The notes under the pieces: generated by a model | The model's input: only the letters and a program-made list of their open reading frames with translations | What the model was told of the DNA's origin: nothing | Databases searched by the model: none | Position numbers and translations under genes: made by a program | In this document: positions 19,641 through 34,200 of the stretch, piece by piece | Numbering within the stretch: the stretch's first letter is position 1 | How the letters are laid out: every line of letters begins with the position of its first letter | Assembly: GCA_951394045.1 (NCBI GenBank) | Contig: OX595991.1 | Span: forward strand, 3,224,001 to 3,288,000 | Length of the DNA stretch: 64,000 nt | Direction of reading: 5' to 3' | Source of the DNA: Nitzschia sp. DOCU1 | Taxonomy: Eukaryota; Bacillariophyta; Bacillariophyceae; Bacillariales; Bacillariaceae

Positions 19641-20805
19641 CGCTCCCGGGGTGCAATGCGCGAAGCAGGTTTGCACATTGGGATGCAGGGAATTGATCCA
19701 GACGGGCCTTCATCTTAAGGACATCATGGTGGCAGCAAAAGTTGACAATCTGAAAAAATGATTCACAAACGGTGGATTGTTGCCTTTTTGGTGCCTGCTT
19801 TGGATCCAACCAAGTCCCACAAAAGATGAAGAAACAATTGATCAACTGGTTGAACAGACACGAACAGACAAAAACGGTCAGTTATTGCGCACCTGAGTGC
19901 CAAAAAGACGAGCAATTAGAGCCTGGATGACCAAAAAAAGATGGAATTTTCGTGAGCAACCACCAAAAATTGTGCGGTCTGTAAATAGCAGCTCAACAGA
20001 TAAGCATTTAGAGAAGGAATTATTAGCACCATGGTCGAAAGAAAAGAAACAAGACTCGTGGCCGAAAATACTTACAGGAAGGTAAAACATGTGGGAGACA
20101 TCACTTGTCCGAAAAAAGTGGAGTGAATGGGAACAAAAGGCGGTGGGAGGCTGGGCGGGCGACAACCTTATTTAAATTTGAAATGGGTTGGAAGGCAGGC
20201 TCGTAGGCGGGGGTCTTCGCTAGTTTTGACGGTGGTTCCCGGGTCCGATTTTGGGGGAGGGGGGTCCGTCTGTCACCTGACCAAGATTAGGTTATGGGTA
20301 CGCTGTTTGCGGTGGCGTTTAGTCAGAATCCTAAAACTAGCTGGTACTACTACGCTATACTAGTATCAAGAAAGAATGAATCGCAAGACTTAGCTGGCTA
20401 CTGACTGTCCTCTACCGGTAGTCGGAGGCAGTTACCGTGAGTTTTATTCCGGGAACCAAAGCAACTGGTAGCGGTAGTGCGGAGCGGCCCGGCGACTTGC
20501 TATCCCCTACCTGCTGCTCTATGATAAAGAGAGTACAAAGTGGGTTTGCAGCTGTATTCCATGAAGTCGATAGCTCGGAGAGACCATGCACGACAAACTC
20601 GAACAATTGCGCGCATGCGCATTCGCATTCGCATCATCGAGACGACTAAATGGACCGTCGCCAGCCGGCCAGCCTCCGATGACGTCGACAGGTCATTTGG
20701 ATGTCATGAAAAGATTGCGACAAGATTTCCTCAAGCAAGATGCTGTCACCATGACGAGATCACTCCTATTTTTGCAACACCAGCAGCCCTTGCACCATAA
20801 CTTAC
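19641..20805. other. Intergenic stretch upstream of the plastid gene
   Basis: No recognised gene. The region holds g-rich segments around 20130-20270 and short frames on both strands. The last few hundred bases must contain the promoter of the gene at 20806, but no specific element stands out. Confidence 0.35.
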
Positions 20806-21510
20806 ATGAACATGAAATTCCTGCAACCTAATCACCGCTCAGCTCTTATGGTGGTAGCCGGGTTGACGCTCAGCAGCAGAGCCCTTGCCTTCACGGCGCC
20901 GATCGGACCTTGGCGATCGTTTGGCGTGGTTCCGCATTTTGGCTCGGTGGTATCTTCGCCGTTGCACATGGCTTCCCCAGTATCCTTTCTGCCCGAGGAT
21001 GCCACCGCCGTTTCCAGCGCTATATTCTCATCGACTGCGCTATTCACGTCGGATGTTGATGTCGCGGGCGTTGTGGATACGATTCGATCCATAGCCGTCG
21101 CCCTGACGGCAATCATCTTTGGCCTAGCGGGCCTGACGCTATTAATGGCGAATATCATTATTCCCGCGGCTGCCAAGGAACTTGAAAAGGAATGTTTGGA
21201 ACTTTCACCCGACCTTTGGAAGGAATATCAAGCCAAACTGGAACCTGGTCAGACAATGGCCAATCGACCTGACTTGATGCAAGAACTAGGAGCCAAGCTC
21301 CAGCCATTGTTGGATGCCAAGATTGCCAGGATGCAGATGCAGCAGGAGCAAGGAGGCAGCAGTACTACTACTTTGCCCATTGCGCCAGCAGTAGAAACAA
21401 ATAACGACGACGACGATGACGAGGCGTGGACAACTACGGTTGACTTGTCCGCAATCACAAATCAAATCGAAGTTCCCTCCAAGAAGAAACAAGATGACGG
21501 GGAGCAATAG
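20806..21510 (+). CDS. Plastid-targeted single-pass membrane protein, unknown role
   Basis: A 234-aa protein. Residues about 12-28 form a signal peptide ending SSRALAFTAP, which fits the ASAFAP cleavage motif of diatom plastid targeting, where Phe directly after cleavage is decisive. A Ser-rich, acid-poor transit region follows. A single hydrophobic helix lies at about 92-125 (IAVALTAIIFGLAGLTLLMA). After it comes a helical soluble part (AAKELEKECLELSPDLWKEY) and an Asp-rich tail ending in lysines. It is probably anchored in a plastid membrane. Either of two near ATGs (20806, 20812) could start it. Function unknown. Confidence 0.75.
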   Translation: MNMKFLQPNHRSALMVVAGLTLSSRALAFTAPIGPWRSFGVVPHFGSVVSSPLHMASPVSFLPEDATAVSSAIFSSTALFTSDVDVAGVVDTIRSIAVALTAIIFGLAGLTLLMANIIIPAAAKELEKECLELSPDLWKEYQAKLEPGQTMANRPDLMQELGAKLQPLLDAKIARMQMQQEQGGSSTTTLPIAPAVETNNDDDDDEAWTTTVDLSAITNQIEVPSKKKQDDGEQ

Positions 21511-22267
21511 AGCGCTGCCTACCGATAGCAGTATAACATCAAGGCAGCACACTACCAGCCCAAGAACTAAACATACAAGTTGAAAATTGCCGAGGCACAG
21601 AGCCCGCGAGTCAAAAGCAACACTGTCGAGTGTCCCACATTGTATTGATTATACTATCACCAAGGCACATCCGCAACCTGGGACGACTTGATCACAGCCA
21701 GCAACATTTTGATCCGTTGAACGACTCGTATCGCTTTGCCCGAAGAAAACGAATAGTCAGGTCTTTTCGGGCTTTCGATGTAGCGGGCACGACGAGGAGT
21801 AAGGAGAAGTACGTGCAGCAGTACATATAGTCAATCCTGGTACTTCGATCGAATCCTCTTCTCTCCAGCGGCAAACCTTCTACTTCTAACGTCTGGTTAG
21901 CTAGCTAGCTTGTTAGAAAATTTCATCTCTAGACAATAGTAATCAAGTTGTAGGAAGTGAATTCGGCACTTCAGCGGGCAGCGACGAGCCTCATTGTAGC
22001 ACAATTCAAAGGGCGCAAGAGCGCCGCACGCCGGTTCAACAACTTCAGCATCATCCTGTCACAAAAGGAGGGTCCGGCGTTTACTGTTGTGACGGGTCTC
22101 GCCTTCGGTAGTAGCCATCCACAACTCGAACGAAAGTTTTGATTCATAAGTCTGAGGTATCTTATTCTCATTATGTATGTACGTATGCATGTATGTAAGT
22201 ATGTATGTGTAATCTTCGTTCGTCTCATCATGCAGCCCCTTCGGCTACATTCTTCTGTTTTTTTCTT
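21511..22267. other. Intergenic region with a tatg microsatellite
   Basis: This is the 3' flank shared by two convergent genes. An imperfect tatg/tacg microsatellite lies at about 22172-22209. A short plus frame at 21957-22142 has no recognisable product. Nothing else is seen. Confidence 0.4.
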
Positions 22268-25200
22268 TTAAAGCAACAAGTTTCCGCTGGCGTAAAGAGT
22301 ATTGGCATTCAGACCACTCACGTTCTTGATCAAAGCGACCGGCGTCCAAGTGCTATTGATCGAATCCCAAACCTGCATCACCATGTCGCTGCCGACCGCC
22401 ACGAAATCGACCCAAGCGGAAGCAGAATGCAATTGCGGCTGGAATCCTGGCGTCAAGGCACTCAAATTCAAAATATCCTTCTGAGCCACGGAAAAGTCTT
22501 CGATAGTGTCGAGTCCTCCGGTAATGGAGGCAGCGTCGGGCCAAACAAAAGTGTCCACGCCCAATCCTCCAGTAAGCGACATGTTACCTGCAAAGCTATA
22601 AATGATGTCATTGCCCGCATTCCCGTCGATGGCAGCGGCGGTCGCGGTCGCTCGAAGCATGTCGTTTCCATTAGTGCCCAAGTAAAAGTTTGCGGCGACA
22701 TTCACCAACTGACCAAGCACTGCACCATTAGGGACGGTGACTTGGAAAGCAAAGTCGTCTGTTGACCAAGGAGACACGGAAGCTCCGTCAATAGATCGAC
22801 CTAAAACCGAGACTTTGTAATTGCCCGGTGGAGTGGCGACATTGACGAATTCAAGGGCGTTCGCTTGTGCTGGTGTGCCAACAAAGCTCCATTTTCCGCC
22901 ACCATTGTCCACAAGTGAGCCGCCCATGGTGGGACGGATGTATGATCCTGTCGTGGCCATGTTCGCTTGCATTTGGAAGTCGAGTTCAATCAACTCGGGA
23001 GGCATTTCTCCAGGTTGGCTTCCGAGTAGATCAAGCATTCGTACATTGAGAACGATTGGCGCCGTGCCTTGCGAGCCAACAGTGAGATCTTTCGAGAGAA
23101 GCAAGAATGGACTGGCTACTGGATCAAGAATCAATGTGAAGTCGGCCTTCGTAATTATCTCATCGAGGTTGGAGGTCTCGATAGTCACCGCCTCCAAAGT
23201 CACAGTGAAGTTGCCGCCAACATATTGGGGACCTCGCAACTCAAGGAATGGCAACATGGCCGGATTGGGGATACTATAGACTCCTGGACTTATGAAGGCG
23301 CCATATTGCAGAGTGCCGCCCTGAAGGAAGAACTGCGACCCCTCAGGCAAGTTGGTGAATTTGACCGACAATCTTTCCCCCCCATTCTCAGAAATCGTGT
23401 CGATAAGCGAAGCCGACAGCAGATTCGCGATGGACGTTCTCGTGTATTCGGGGATCGACACAGTGGATGTTACCAAATTGGCAGGGTCGGCCACAGCCCT
23501 TACATCAAACGTAAAGCTGTTTTCGTTCCAAGTGACGATGGATGAATCCAGGGCTTCGACAGTAAAACCATAAATTGTCAATGGAATACTTCCGTGCCAG
23601 TTCTCCAGGGGTTGGATAATGAGCTTGCTCAAGTCGGCACGGTTAATCTTGATGAACTTATCGGAGTTGAAAATTGCCACGCCGTCCACGAGATCCATGG
23701 GGAAGGGCCCATATTGAATGATCGGACCCGTCCAAGTCCACCACACACCAAATCCAACGCCCGCCTCGATAACCACCCAGTCTCCCGCCGTCTCGGAGCC
23801 GTCTGTATCTTTGACGGTAAAGTCGACATCCAAATGGAAGTTAGTGTCTTCCGGCAGTCCAACTGCGTTTGGATCTTCCGAAACTGCACTCGCTGAAATG
23901 GAGAGACCATCACCTGCTGGCTTGAAAACCAAATCGATAGTTTGCCTTGCGCTTGACGCTGATAGGAAATCCGCGTTGGTTGCTAACCCTTCGATGGTGA
24001 TAGCAACTGTGCCGGCAAAATCCTTAGGGGCTTCAATTCGTACTTTTCCGGCGTCGATGTCAGCTTTGGATGCTACCCAAGTTCCGGTGAAAGGATTGAG
24101 GTAGGCTCCGGTGATTGTCAAGCGGGGATCTAAATCATAAATCACGATGCTCAATGCCGGGCTAGTCGTCTCGTTTGCGCCCTCCGAAATTGTGAGATTC
24201 AACACGACCCCGACATCCTCTAGGCCTTCGTTCGCATTGACAGCGACGATTGGGACCTTGGGCAGTATCGAATCGTCTCCTGCTCCTGTCTGCGGCCCAG
24301 CGATGACATCAACATTGAACACGGCGCTGGCAGAAGCCTCTGTGCCGTCTTCTCTCGTTGTCGTCGTAAGTCTGAATGTAAGTCTTCCTTGCGCCGCGTA
24401 CTTGGTTCGAAGGAAAATAGGATTCTTGAGCTCCGCCTCCGAGAAGAACCATGTCGTTCCTTAAAGGACATCGTGAGCAAAATGAGTTGCGGCCATACAA
24501 TTTTGATCCGACAGGCAGTCAAAAACTTACCTCCACTTGGGAATCCGACTATCTTCCCTGATGCATCCACGAAGGCATACTCTGTCACGTTCCCGGTTAT
24601 GGCAATCAGATCAGTGAAATGGTACAGTGTTTCTGACTGCGTTCGACCTAGCGCAGGATCTGTATCATTGTATGTACCACCCATATTCAATTGGATCAAG
24701 TTTGTGCCAGAAACGTTACCGACTGTAACAATTGGTACGTCGGCCGTGCCAATAATATCCACGCTGAAAGTACCGCTCTGCAGTGTTTCCACCTTGGCGA
24801 CCGACCCATCACGCATCGTGGCACTATCCTGTACCCTCACTTTGTACGAAAGCTTGAAGTCGATATTGGAGTCCCAGAACAAAGTTCCACGGAATCGGAG
24901 GCCTCCCGCTGCACTTCCAAAGCCTCTTCCTCGATCGACATAGACGGTGATAGTGCCGTTGTTGTTGGCTATGTAATCACCGTCGCCTTGTACCAGATAC
25001 TGCAACAGAAGATCAACGTTCAACTTAGAGACGTCATTGTTGAGTTCTGGATGCAAATCAAGAAGGCGTTTTTGGATTTTTGCATCGTTGATCATGTCAT
25101 TCAAGTCAATATTGTAATCGATGACTTTCTCAGATCCATCCGTGTCAGCGTTGGCTGTAGCCTTAATCCCGAAAAGTGAAACCCCCAAATCCAAATTTTC

Positions 25201-28200
25201 GTTTTGCCATTCATTTACTGTGTATTTAGGGTCGAGCAGAGTGACTCCGTCGCCATCGATTACTGGGAAAATGTCGAATTCAACAGGCCAATAATCTGAG
25301 TACGTTACAGGCCCGTTCCACTCGGTCGATGATGCTCTGATTCGTAATTTGCTATACCACGGCGGGGTGGTTCCACTGTAGTGGGGTTCTGCCTTCAATC
25401 TCACAGCGAGTAGTGCTTCTGGGGAAAGTTCGTACCTACCGAGTAAAACAGTCGTGAGCAAGGAGACAAAATCTGGGTGGGAAGGACACTCTGGTGCGAT
25501 ATACGTACCCTACATCGGCACCAAGGTAGTTGATATGCTCCGCATAGACGTGCGACTTTAAGAAATCCTCATCGAATACCAAGCGGTCGCCACCCAAACC
25601 GGATATCAAGAACGCCAACTTTTCCGAGCCGTCCGTGTCAACGAGAACACCAGTAAAGTTGTCACCCACGACATTGCGAACGGCATCTCCTAGTGGGTAA
25701 AATTGATCTTCTGTGGCGACAAGTCCGATGATCTTGCTGTTGGGCTTGTCACTGATTCCTTCGATCGACACACCAATCCTGAAAGAGATACGCGTTAGAA
25801 ACACCATGCCATGGCAGCATTGCCAATCCCCGACCAGAAACTTACTTATATTCACCAGTCAAAAGGATGTCCGTCCTGCCGGCACTTGTATCGGTCACTT
25901 CGACTTGAATAGCAAGCTCGATACGCGGCAATGGATTCTGCTTTCCGAAGAACTGCCAGTCTGACCAGTCGAGTGGCGCTTGATAAAAGAAGGCTTCCGC
26001 ATCCGCCTGGCTCAAAATGTAGTTTCCAGTGCTTTGATCAACTGGTATAGTTCGTCCACCTACCCCGTAGAGAGTGGAGCCAGCCGGAACGCTTGAACCC
26101 CGCACAAAAACTCTGTAGATTTCCGAGTCCACGTCGGAAACGCGAACTTCCAGTGGAACTTCCATCGGTTTGTCTTCATATCCAATAGCATTTCCCTTGA
26201 TTTCAATGATCGGTGCGTCTGCGATTGGCAATACCTCCACCGTAATGAGAGCAGTTGAGGTCTGACTTTTCAAGTCCACCTCTTTGGCGCCTGTCTCGGA
26301 CGGGGTCTCAGTCGTGGTCAGTTCCACCTTGATTTGTCTGAGTCCAGACCAATTTTCGGCAGGGGTGAAGAACAGTTGGTTGCTGAAGAAGGCATTCAGA
26401 TCATCTCGTTGTTGTGCGGCCGTCGTCGCCTTGGAAGTGATGGTATATTCCAGCTCTCCGGCTCCGTTCGTTTTCACAGATCTATTGATTTGAGAGTTGG
26501 ATAACAAATTCAGCGTGCCGATCGGCCCTCCGAAAATTGAGTCAAATGGCACTGTGATTAGGACGCTCAAATCCTCTGAATCATCTGTATTGTCGACGGA
26601 TGCTTCCACGTGAACAGACAATGGAATGCCAGTTGGCTTCCATGGAACCGTCGGTCTCACGTCGTCTTCCGTGTACGTTCCCGTGAGGGGCTGCGTTGGA
26701 ATCGTGACAGTCACAAAGTCCGCGTAGGCGGCCACGATGACGTCATGAGTATGGCTCGTGCAAGAGGATTCGTCGAATTCTTGTAGAACTGGGTTCACGT
26801 CGATGGTCGAAATGGAAACGAGAACAGCTTCATCAGTGTCGGACTGAGCAATGCCTGGCACCGCTTTGATGCTCTGCAGCACGAAGCGGATGTCTGCCTC
26901 GGCCTTGATCTGGTCTGTCTGCGTCAACAGATTCAACGTGTTTGCTTGCCTTGCGTTTTCAATGATCGAACTTGTAATTGTGATGACATTGGTCGTGGCA
27001 TCAAATGCCAAACTACCGGATGAATTGTCACCCAAACCGGTTGACAAAGCAACCAATGCAGCTCCGGCGGCGTCGATGAACTTGAGGTCGAGGGGGCCTA
27101 ATTTGGAACTCAAAACAATTTTGGAGATTGTCTCGCGCTCGGCATTGTTCGCTCCTTGATTTGCAGTACCGTTGTCGTTAATCGTAATCCCATTGTTGAT
27201 ATCGATGCCGATAGACGCCATGCTTCCCCCCTGCCCGTCTTCAACTACCAAACTTGCCACCGACTGAAGTTTGACGCAGTCAGCAAGCGGTAATACCTTC
27301 ACGTCGATTCCAACGGCGTCTGAGGACGCGCTGACAATGTCATTGTCGGACGTTGTGTCAAATACAGTCGATCGGACTAAAAGAGTGAAGCTTCCTGAGT
27401 AGTCTGGAGGCGTCTTGATGCTCAGTTGACCTCCGGTGGCGGGGTATCTCAAATAAACGATACCCGCGTCCGTGATTGTAGTGTTTGAAAGCAGCTCGAC
27501 GCCGTTGACGAATAACTTGCTTCCCTCAGGGAAGGAGTTCACACGGATATCGATGAACCCAGACTCGCTTCCATCTGTGTCAATATTCTGATTTGTGTAG
27601 TTCACGTCAAGTACGCCAAGATTAATGACTGTGTTCTCTTGGCCGATTGCTTGCGGCACTGGTACAGAAACCTTCAACGCATCTTCTTCAATAACAGGTC
27701 GAACTTCGATGCGGAATGTCGTCGTATTCGTCGCAAACTCCACGGAAGTACTGGGGCGGTTGTATTCTTGTGCAGTAGCCGTCACCGACACAATAATGTC
27801 TTCACCATTGTCGCGTCCTGGCTTGATAAGGAGACTACTCAAAGTGGCCTTGATTTCCTCGTCCGAAGTTCCGTTGATGACCCAAACACCCGGCGATACT
27901 TGGTACACGGAGGACGAAGTATTAAAGGAAACGTCAGGCAAAGAGCGAATGCCACTGCCTTCCGTCGTAAATGTAAGTTGCACCTTTTGGATTCGCTCAG
28001 AGCCATCAGCGTCGTTCAACGAAACAACTATGGGGTAAGGAAGGTAGGCGGAATTCTCCAAAACAAACAGATTCGTTGTGTCCGGTGCTGCAACGAACGG
28101 AACGTCCGCCACTGCTTTGACTTCAACAAAATGGTACAGGGCTGCGATTGGCGATGTGCGAACGTCGACGCCATTCGTATCGGTCAAAGTTCCGTCGACC

Positions 28201-31200
28201 TTGACTGTAAAGTCAACATCGGAATCATCAACGATTCGAAGTCTGAGGTTCTTGATGCTGTCGAGGACATCCTTGGCATTCCCGCTAAACGTCAAAGTAG
28301 TATTACCGCTGTCCGTTTGATTGGTAAAGAGAACGCCGAGTTTCACTGCCGACGAGAAAAAGAAACTGTCCACTGCGGATTGAGGAAAGCCTGATAGATT
28401 GACAGTCGCGGTCTGAGACCCGTCCGAATCGGCAATATTTAAGTTCATTCTTGATCCGATATTAACGACCGTCAACGTGGATCCAGTGGTACTACCCTGA
28501 TTTTCGTTCACGACTGTCGATGACGTGGTCATGGTAATCGGATCATTCACTGGCAAGACGCTAACACCAATAAAGGCGGTCGCTATTTCCACCTTGGTGT
28601 CCGTGTCCCCGATCGTTTGGTCACCAACGTTGTTGTTTGAAGCCAGCTGAGTGCCTATTGCGCTCTCGGTAGAAATGACTTCCACCTTGATGCCTTGGCT
28701 GGTAGCATTGAAAACGCCACTCCATTGGGCGCGGGGAGTAAACGCGATACCGGCATTGGCAAACAGGCTGTTCAAATCAGCCTCTTCCTGGGCCGGCGTT
28801 CCTGCGGAAACTCGAATCTCGTACGTTCCAGCGCTCACCATTGTGAGGCTGGATCCAGCAGGTTTAAGAGTCACGTCCAAAATCGACAGAGTTCCGATGG
28901 GAGCTCCAGAATCGGATGGAAGCGTCAACCGCATGAACAAGGACTCGGAATCATCCGTGTCAGCGCTTTTGGCAATAACGACGGTCAGACGACTTGTCGT
29001 GTCCTCTTCGAGTACCAAATTTTCAGCTTGAGTTACGGCCGGTGCATCAGCAACAGCAACGACAAGAATGGGATGGACGTACGCCTGTTCGTAGTTCACG
29101 GCATCGTTAATCGTCTTGACCGTAACAGTGATGTTGAAATCACGATCGCTGTTCGCGGGCGCTGTTACTGCGAACATCGCAAGAATGGAGTTCAAGGATG
29201 CCTCGGAATCAGCTGACAGGACAATTTCAGTAGACTCCCCTGCTGTGCCGATGGTCTGAGTAAGCGCAGTGCCATTCTGAGCGGTCCAGGATAGCCGAGT
29301 TCCGGCAGGGAAGCCCACGATGCGGATTTCGCCGACTTCTTCAGAACGGCCGGGGAGTTTTTCCCACTTTATGTCGCTTCCAATTACTTTCGAAACATCC
29401 TCCACGATACGCGAGGATCCCGCCAATAACTTCAAAGGATAAGGGAAATATGATGGAGAATCGGAAGGCTGACTTGAAGGCATACCACTCGGCTCAGCCG
29501 AGGGCACGAGATCGATTGTGATTTCCGCTTGAGCCGTAGCCGACTTCCTGGCAATTTCGCCCGGGTTTGTTTCCTTTTCTGTATTGATGAGTTCGACGTC
29601 GACCGTCGCAGTTCCAAACCAACCGGCTGCAGCCTTAAAGAACAACTGCGGATTGGTCGGATATGAAAAGAAGTTGTTCAAATCCGTCCTTTGCTGCTCT
29701 GCTCCAGACGAGGTCGAAGTGATCCGGTAAACAGCGTCACCCGCTGAGTTGAAGCCCAGATTCGCAACCACAATGGCGGAAGAATTGGACGGAGACCAGC
29801 TTAAGGTGCCGATTGGCTTGGAAATGCTGGAGTCGAACGGGAGCGTGACCAAAACACTGAGGTCCTCGGAGGAGTCACTGTTGTCAGAGGAAGATGCGAC
29901 AGTAATGAAGACCGGCAAACCGCTTGTTCCATAGCTTCCAGCAACTGGCTGCTGCGGGATAGTCACGGAAACAGGATCAGCGTACGCTTGGACAATCACC
30001 TCATGTTCATGCGAACATTCTACTTCGTCAGCTTGCAGGAGATCTGGATTGACGTCGATGGTAGTTACGGTCACCTGCACAATCTCGTTCTGATCAGAAT
30101 GCGCAACTCCCGGAACCACTAAGATCGATCTTAGGACATTGCGAATATCGGTCGTGGCTTTTTCCAACAGTACTTGAGTGAGCTCTCCGAGCTTCGTCGC
30201 CTGCCGCGCGGCCTCAATGATCGAGCTCGTAATTGTAACTGTATTGGTGGTTGCATCGTAGGACAAGCTACCTGATTCATATATACCAAGTCCATCCTTC
30301 CGCGAACTTCCGGACTCTGGGAAGTAGTCACTACGGAAGAGCAAATCATTTGCACCGTCTAACGAGCGGAGCACAATTTTGGAAACTGCCTCGCTGCCGG
30401 GATTGTTAGCTCCTCCGTTTGGCTGGCCGTTATCTTTGATTGCTATTCCATTGTCGATATCAGTTCCAATTTTCGCCGAGCTGCCATCTTGCCCGTCTTC
30501 TATCACGGTGCTGTAGGTGGATGAAAACTTGACGCAGTCGGCAACGGGGCTGATAGATATTTGAATGTCCGTGATATTTGTGTATGCAACAGCCGTGTCT
30601 CCATCGAAGGAAGTATCAATAACCGTACCTCGAGTCTTCAGCGTGAAGCGGCCGGAGTAGTCTGGAGGTGTAAGCATTTGCAGATTACCTTTATCTTCGA
30701 AGCGCAAGTATGTGACTCCACTCTCTATCACCTGTGATCCCACAGCCGGTACGGGCGATCCGTTCACTAATGAAAAGAATTTTGTGCCAACCGGGAAAGT
30801 CGAAGTGTCGATATCCAAGTAGAGCACTTCGGAGCCGTCTGAGTCGGTGTTACTGTCCGCCCCGAATGTTACTCTGACCGTACTCAAATCAGTCAACGCC
30901 CCTTCAGAACCGGTTAGAGGGGCGGTAAGCAGGACAAGTTGCGAGTCTTGGACAACGGGCGTAACTTCGAGTCGGAACTCCGAGGATGTGGAGGCTGTGG
31001 CCACAAGGATTTTATCCCCGTCGGGAAGGCTTGGGTCGCCATTCGGATTAGATTCTACCGCTGTCGTTTCGACAATCACCACAATGTCGTTTCCATTATC
31101 GTTTCCTGGCTGGATCAACATGCTATTTAGACTCGAATTGATTTCGTCCAACGTTCCTGTGACGGTCCATACTCCGGGAGACGTTTCATTGACTTTAGCA

Positions 31201-34200
31201 GGAAAGTCTGGGAATCGAACCAATGGTGGTGTTCCTCCTCCTTCGACGGACACGCGAATGACAACTTGCTGAATTGTTTCCGAGCCGTCATTGTCGTTCA
31301 AAGCAACAGTGATGGGATAGTTGACTGGTTCTGAATTCTCAAGAATAACGACGCCCGTCGTGTCTGGAACGGTGATGGTCGGAACATCCGCAACGGCGCG
31401 GACAATCACTTGGTGGTAGAGAGGATCCACGTCGCCAGTCACAACAATATTTCCGTTGGTATCTGTCAACGACCCACTCACTTTGACAGTGAAATCAATG
31501 TCAGAATCGTCCACAATGTCCAATCTCAAATTGGCAATCGTTGCAAAAATATCGGACGCTTTACCCCCCGAAAACGTTAAGGTGTAGTTTGTACCATCAT
31601 TGGATGCAACATACGATACGCCACCCACTACTCCGCCGCCGCCGAATTCGAAATTAGTAACCGCCGCCATTGGCAGTCCAGAAAGAATGATGGTAGCTGT
31701 TTGTGAATCGTCGCTATCCGGGATCGAAAGTCCCATTCGTGCCCCAAGAGGGACTGTCACAATGCTCGACCCCTCGCTATTCCCGTTGTTCTCATCCACG
31801 ATTGTCTTGCTTTCGACCATGGTTACTTTCTCGTTGACCGGATTCACAACAATGTCAATATAGACTGTGGCAACTTCAACCCTGGTATTCAGATCGCCGC
31901 CTGTTCCTGCGTCCGCGTTGTCGTTCGGAGCCATTTGGTCATCAGCAGCCTGTTCTGTTGAGATAGCTTCCACCTTGATGCCTTGATCACCCTTGAGAAC
32001 GCCAGACCAATTGTCGCGAGGCGTGAACACGATCCCAGCGTTTCTAATGAAATCGTTGATTGCAAGTTCTTCCTCCGCTGGCGTGCCTGGGGGTACTCGC
32101 AACAAGTAGACTCCGGCAGACTCCTGTGTAAAGGAATATCCCGCGGGGAGACTACCCATTGACGGGAACGAAAGCGAGCCTACTGGCGTGCTGCTCACAT
32201 CTTTCGGAATGGTGAAACGTAGAGACAAAGTCTCCGAGTCGTCGGCATCGGAACTCTTGGCCACGACGACAGACAACGGATTGCTCGGTGTGTCCTCGTC
32301 CATGACCAAAGAAGCATTCGAGCTAAAAATCTGCGGTTTGTCGGCCACTGCGAGGACCGTGACCTTGTGGAGGTACCAGTCAATATAATTCTTTTTGTTG
32401 TTGTCTCTTGCCGTGACGGTCACATTCAAAAAGAAATCCGCGTCAGAATTCAAAGGAGCAATGACCTCCAAAGTCTTGAGAATGTCCAAAAGCTCGGCCT
32501 CCGTGTCCGCTGCTAGCTTCCATGTGTACAGGGTGCCATTAACATGGGAAATCTTGTGGCGCGTGCCATCGACTATCCATTCCAGAATCGAACCAGCTGG
32601 GAAGCCCCGGATACTTATCTTGGCAACCTCCTCATACTCTCGCCCTGGCAGTGGCGTCCAAGATATATCCCTACCAAGAGGCTTTGAAACGTCTTCGACC
32701 AAAACCGACTGGCCGGACAGCTCGAAACCAAATTCGAAAATACTTGGCGCATCCGAAGGGACCGATGACGGCCTTCCACTTGGCGACTCGGACGGAATTC
32801 TGCTTGGATCCGTTGACGGCGTCACACTTGGAAGTGTACTAGGGCTGCGAGATGGAATGCGGCTTGGACGAGCCGAAGGAACAGAGCTAGGTTTGTATGA
32901 CGGTTCATCAGACGGGTAACTCGATGGAGACGCACTGGAAGGGGAGAACGTTAGCAATGCTTGGAGCCCCAAGAGGACAATACAACCACGTGACGTACCT
33001 ATCGGGATTCACCCGAATATTGATAACTTTGGTGACTGACGCGCGCTTGGGATCGACAAGACCGTCGGTGCCTGGTGGAGCAAGATCACTACCATCTGCG
33101 TTTTCAATCGAAACGACAGTAACAGAAATGCTGGCCTGCCCATTGAAACCATACGTCGGAACAAATTCAAGATTGTCGCTTGTAAAGTAGAAGTTCAGAA
33201 GTTCCTGTCTGGAAACTGGATCGCCGGCATAAGCAGTCAAAATGTACGAACCCGGTTCAGGCCCAGGCCTAAACTTGACGAGCTCCGTATTGATCCCCTG
33301 CAAGATTCCCTCACCAGGAGCCACTTGGAACAGAATTTCGAGAGACTCGCTGTTGTCACTACCGTCGACGCTCCTTGCAACTGTTACATCCAGGGGAATA
33401 CTTTCCGTCTCGAGCAAAACCAGATCAGTCGTCACCGATAGACCCGGCCTATCCGCCAAAGCAAGCACCTTCACGTGATGATCAAAGGTAGCGACATTGT
33501 TTTGGTTCTCGGCAGTTTCAATCTCCACCGAAAAGATGAAGTCGCTATCCGAGTTTGCAGGAGCTTGAAGCGTCACAGTTCGAAGTATGTTCATGTCGTC
33601 AAACTTTGGTGCATCTGCTCCCGAGAAAATCTCAAAAGAAACTTGATCCCCATTGGCGGCTATCCACGTTAACTTACTGCCAATCGGAAGATTTCTGAGT
33701 GTAACAGATGCAACATCCGGATTGTTGGCGGTATTCACCACAACCATTGCGTCTACCATGTGGTTGCCAATGTTTTTCGCTTCATCTTCCACTAAAGTGG
33801 AAGCGCCGTTGTACGAGAGGCTAAAAGGCCAAATACTTGGAACCATTGATGGGGTAGATGAAGGCAAATCGCTCGGTCCCAATGAAGGATCCTCACTAGG
33901 CAGAGAACTAGGCGCAGCGGAGGGTATAGCACTCGGCTCAAGACTCGGGGGTGCAGAGGGAATGGCCGTAGGATCCTTCGATGGTTGAAGCGAAGGCCTG
34001 TCACTTGGGTTCTGCGAAGGAAGCATCGATGGGCGATCTGAAGGGCTATTGGAAGGTTCAAGACTTGGCGGTGAGCTCGGGATGGACGAGGGGCTTAAAA
34101 AGAGGGACAGTAAGTCAATTTGGGGTTAATCGGAAATGGATAGGTAAACCAGAGCTCAAACAGATATATCGCACATACCTTGCAGACACTGGAAGAATTG

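Noticed and set aside
18823..19676. Minus-strand Leu/Ser-rich frames resembling membrane proteins
   Set aside because: They arise from the 27-bp-type minisatellite read in reverse. The hydrophobic runs are a repeat artefact and lack a start context.
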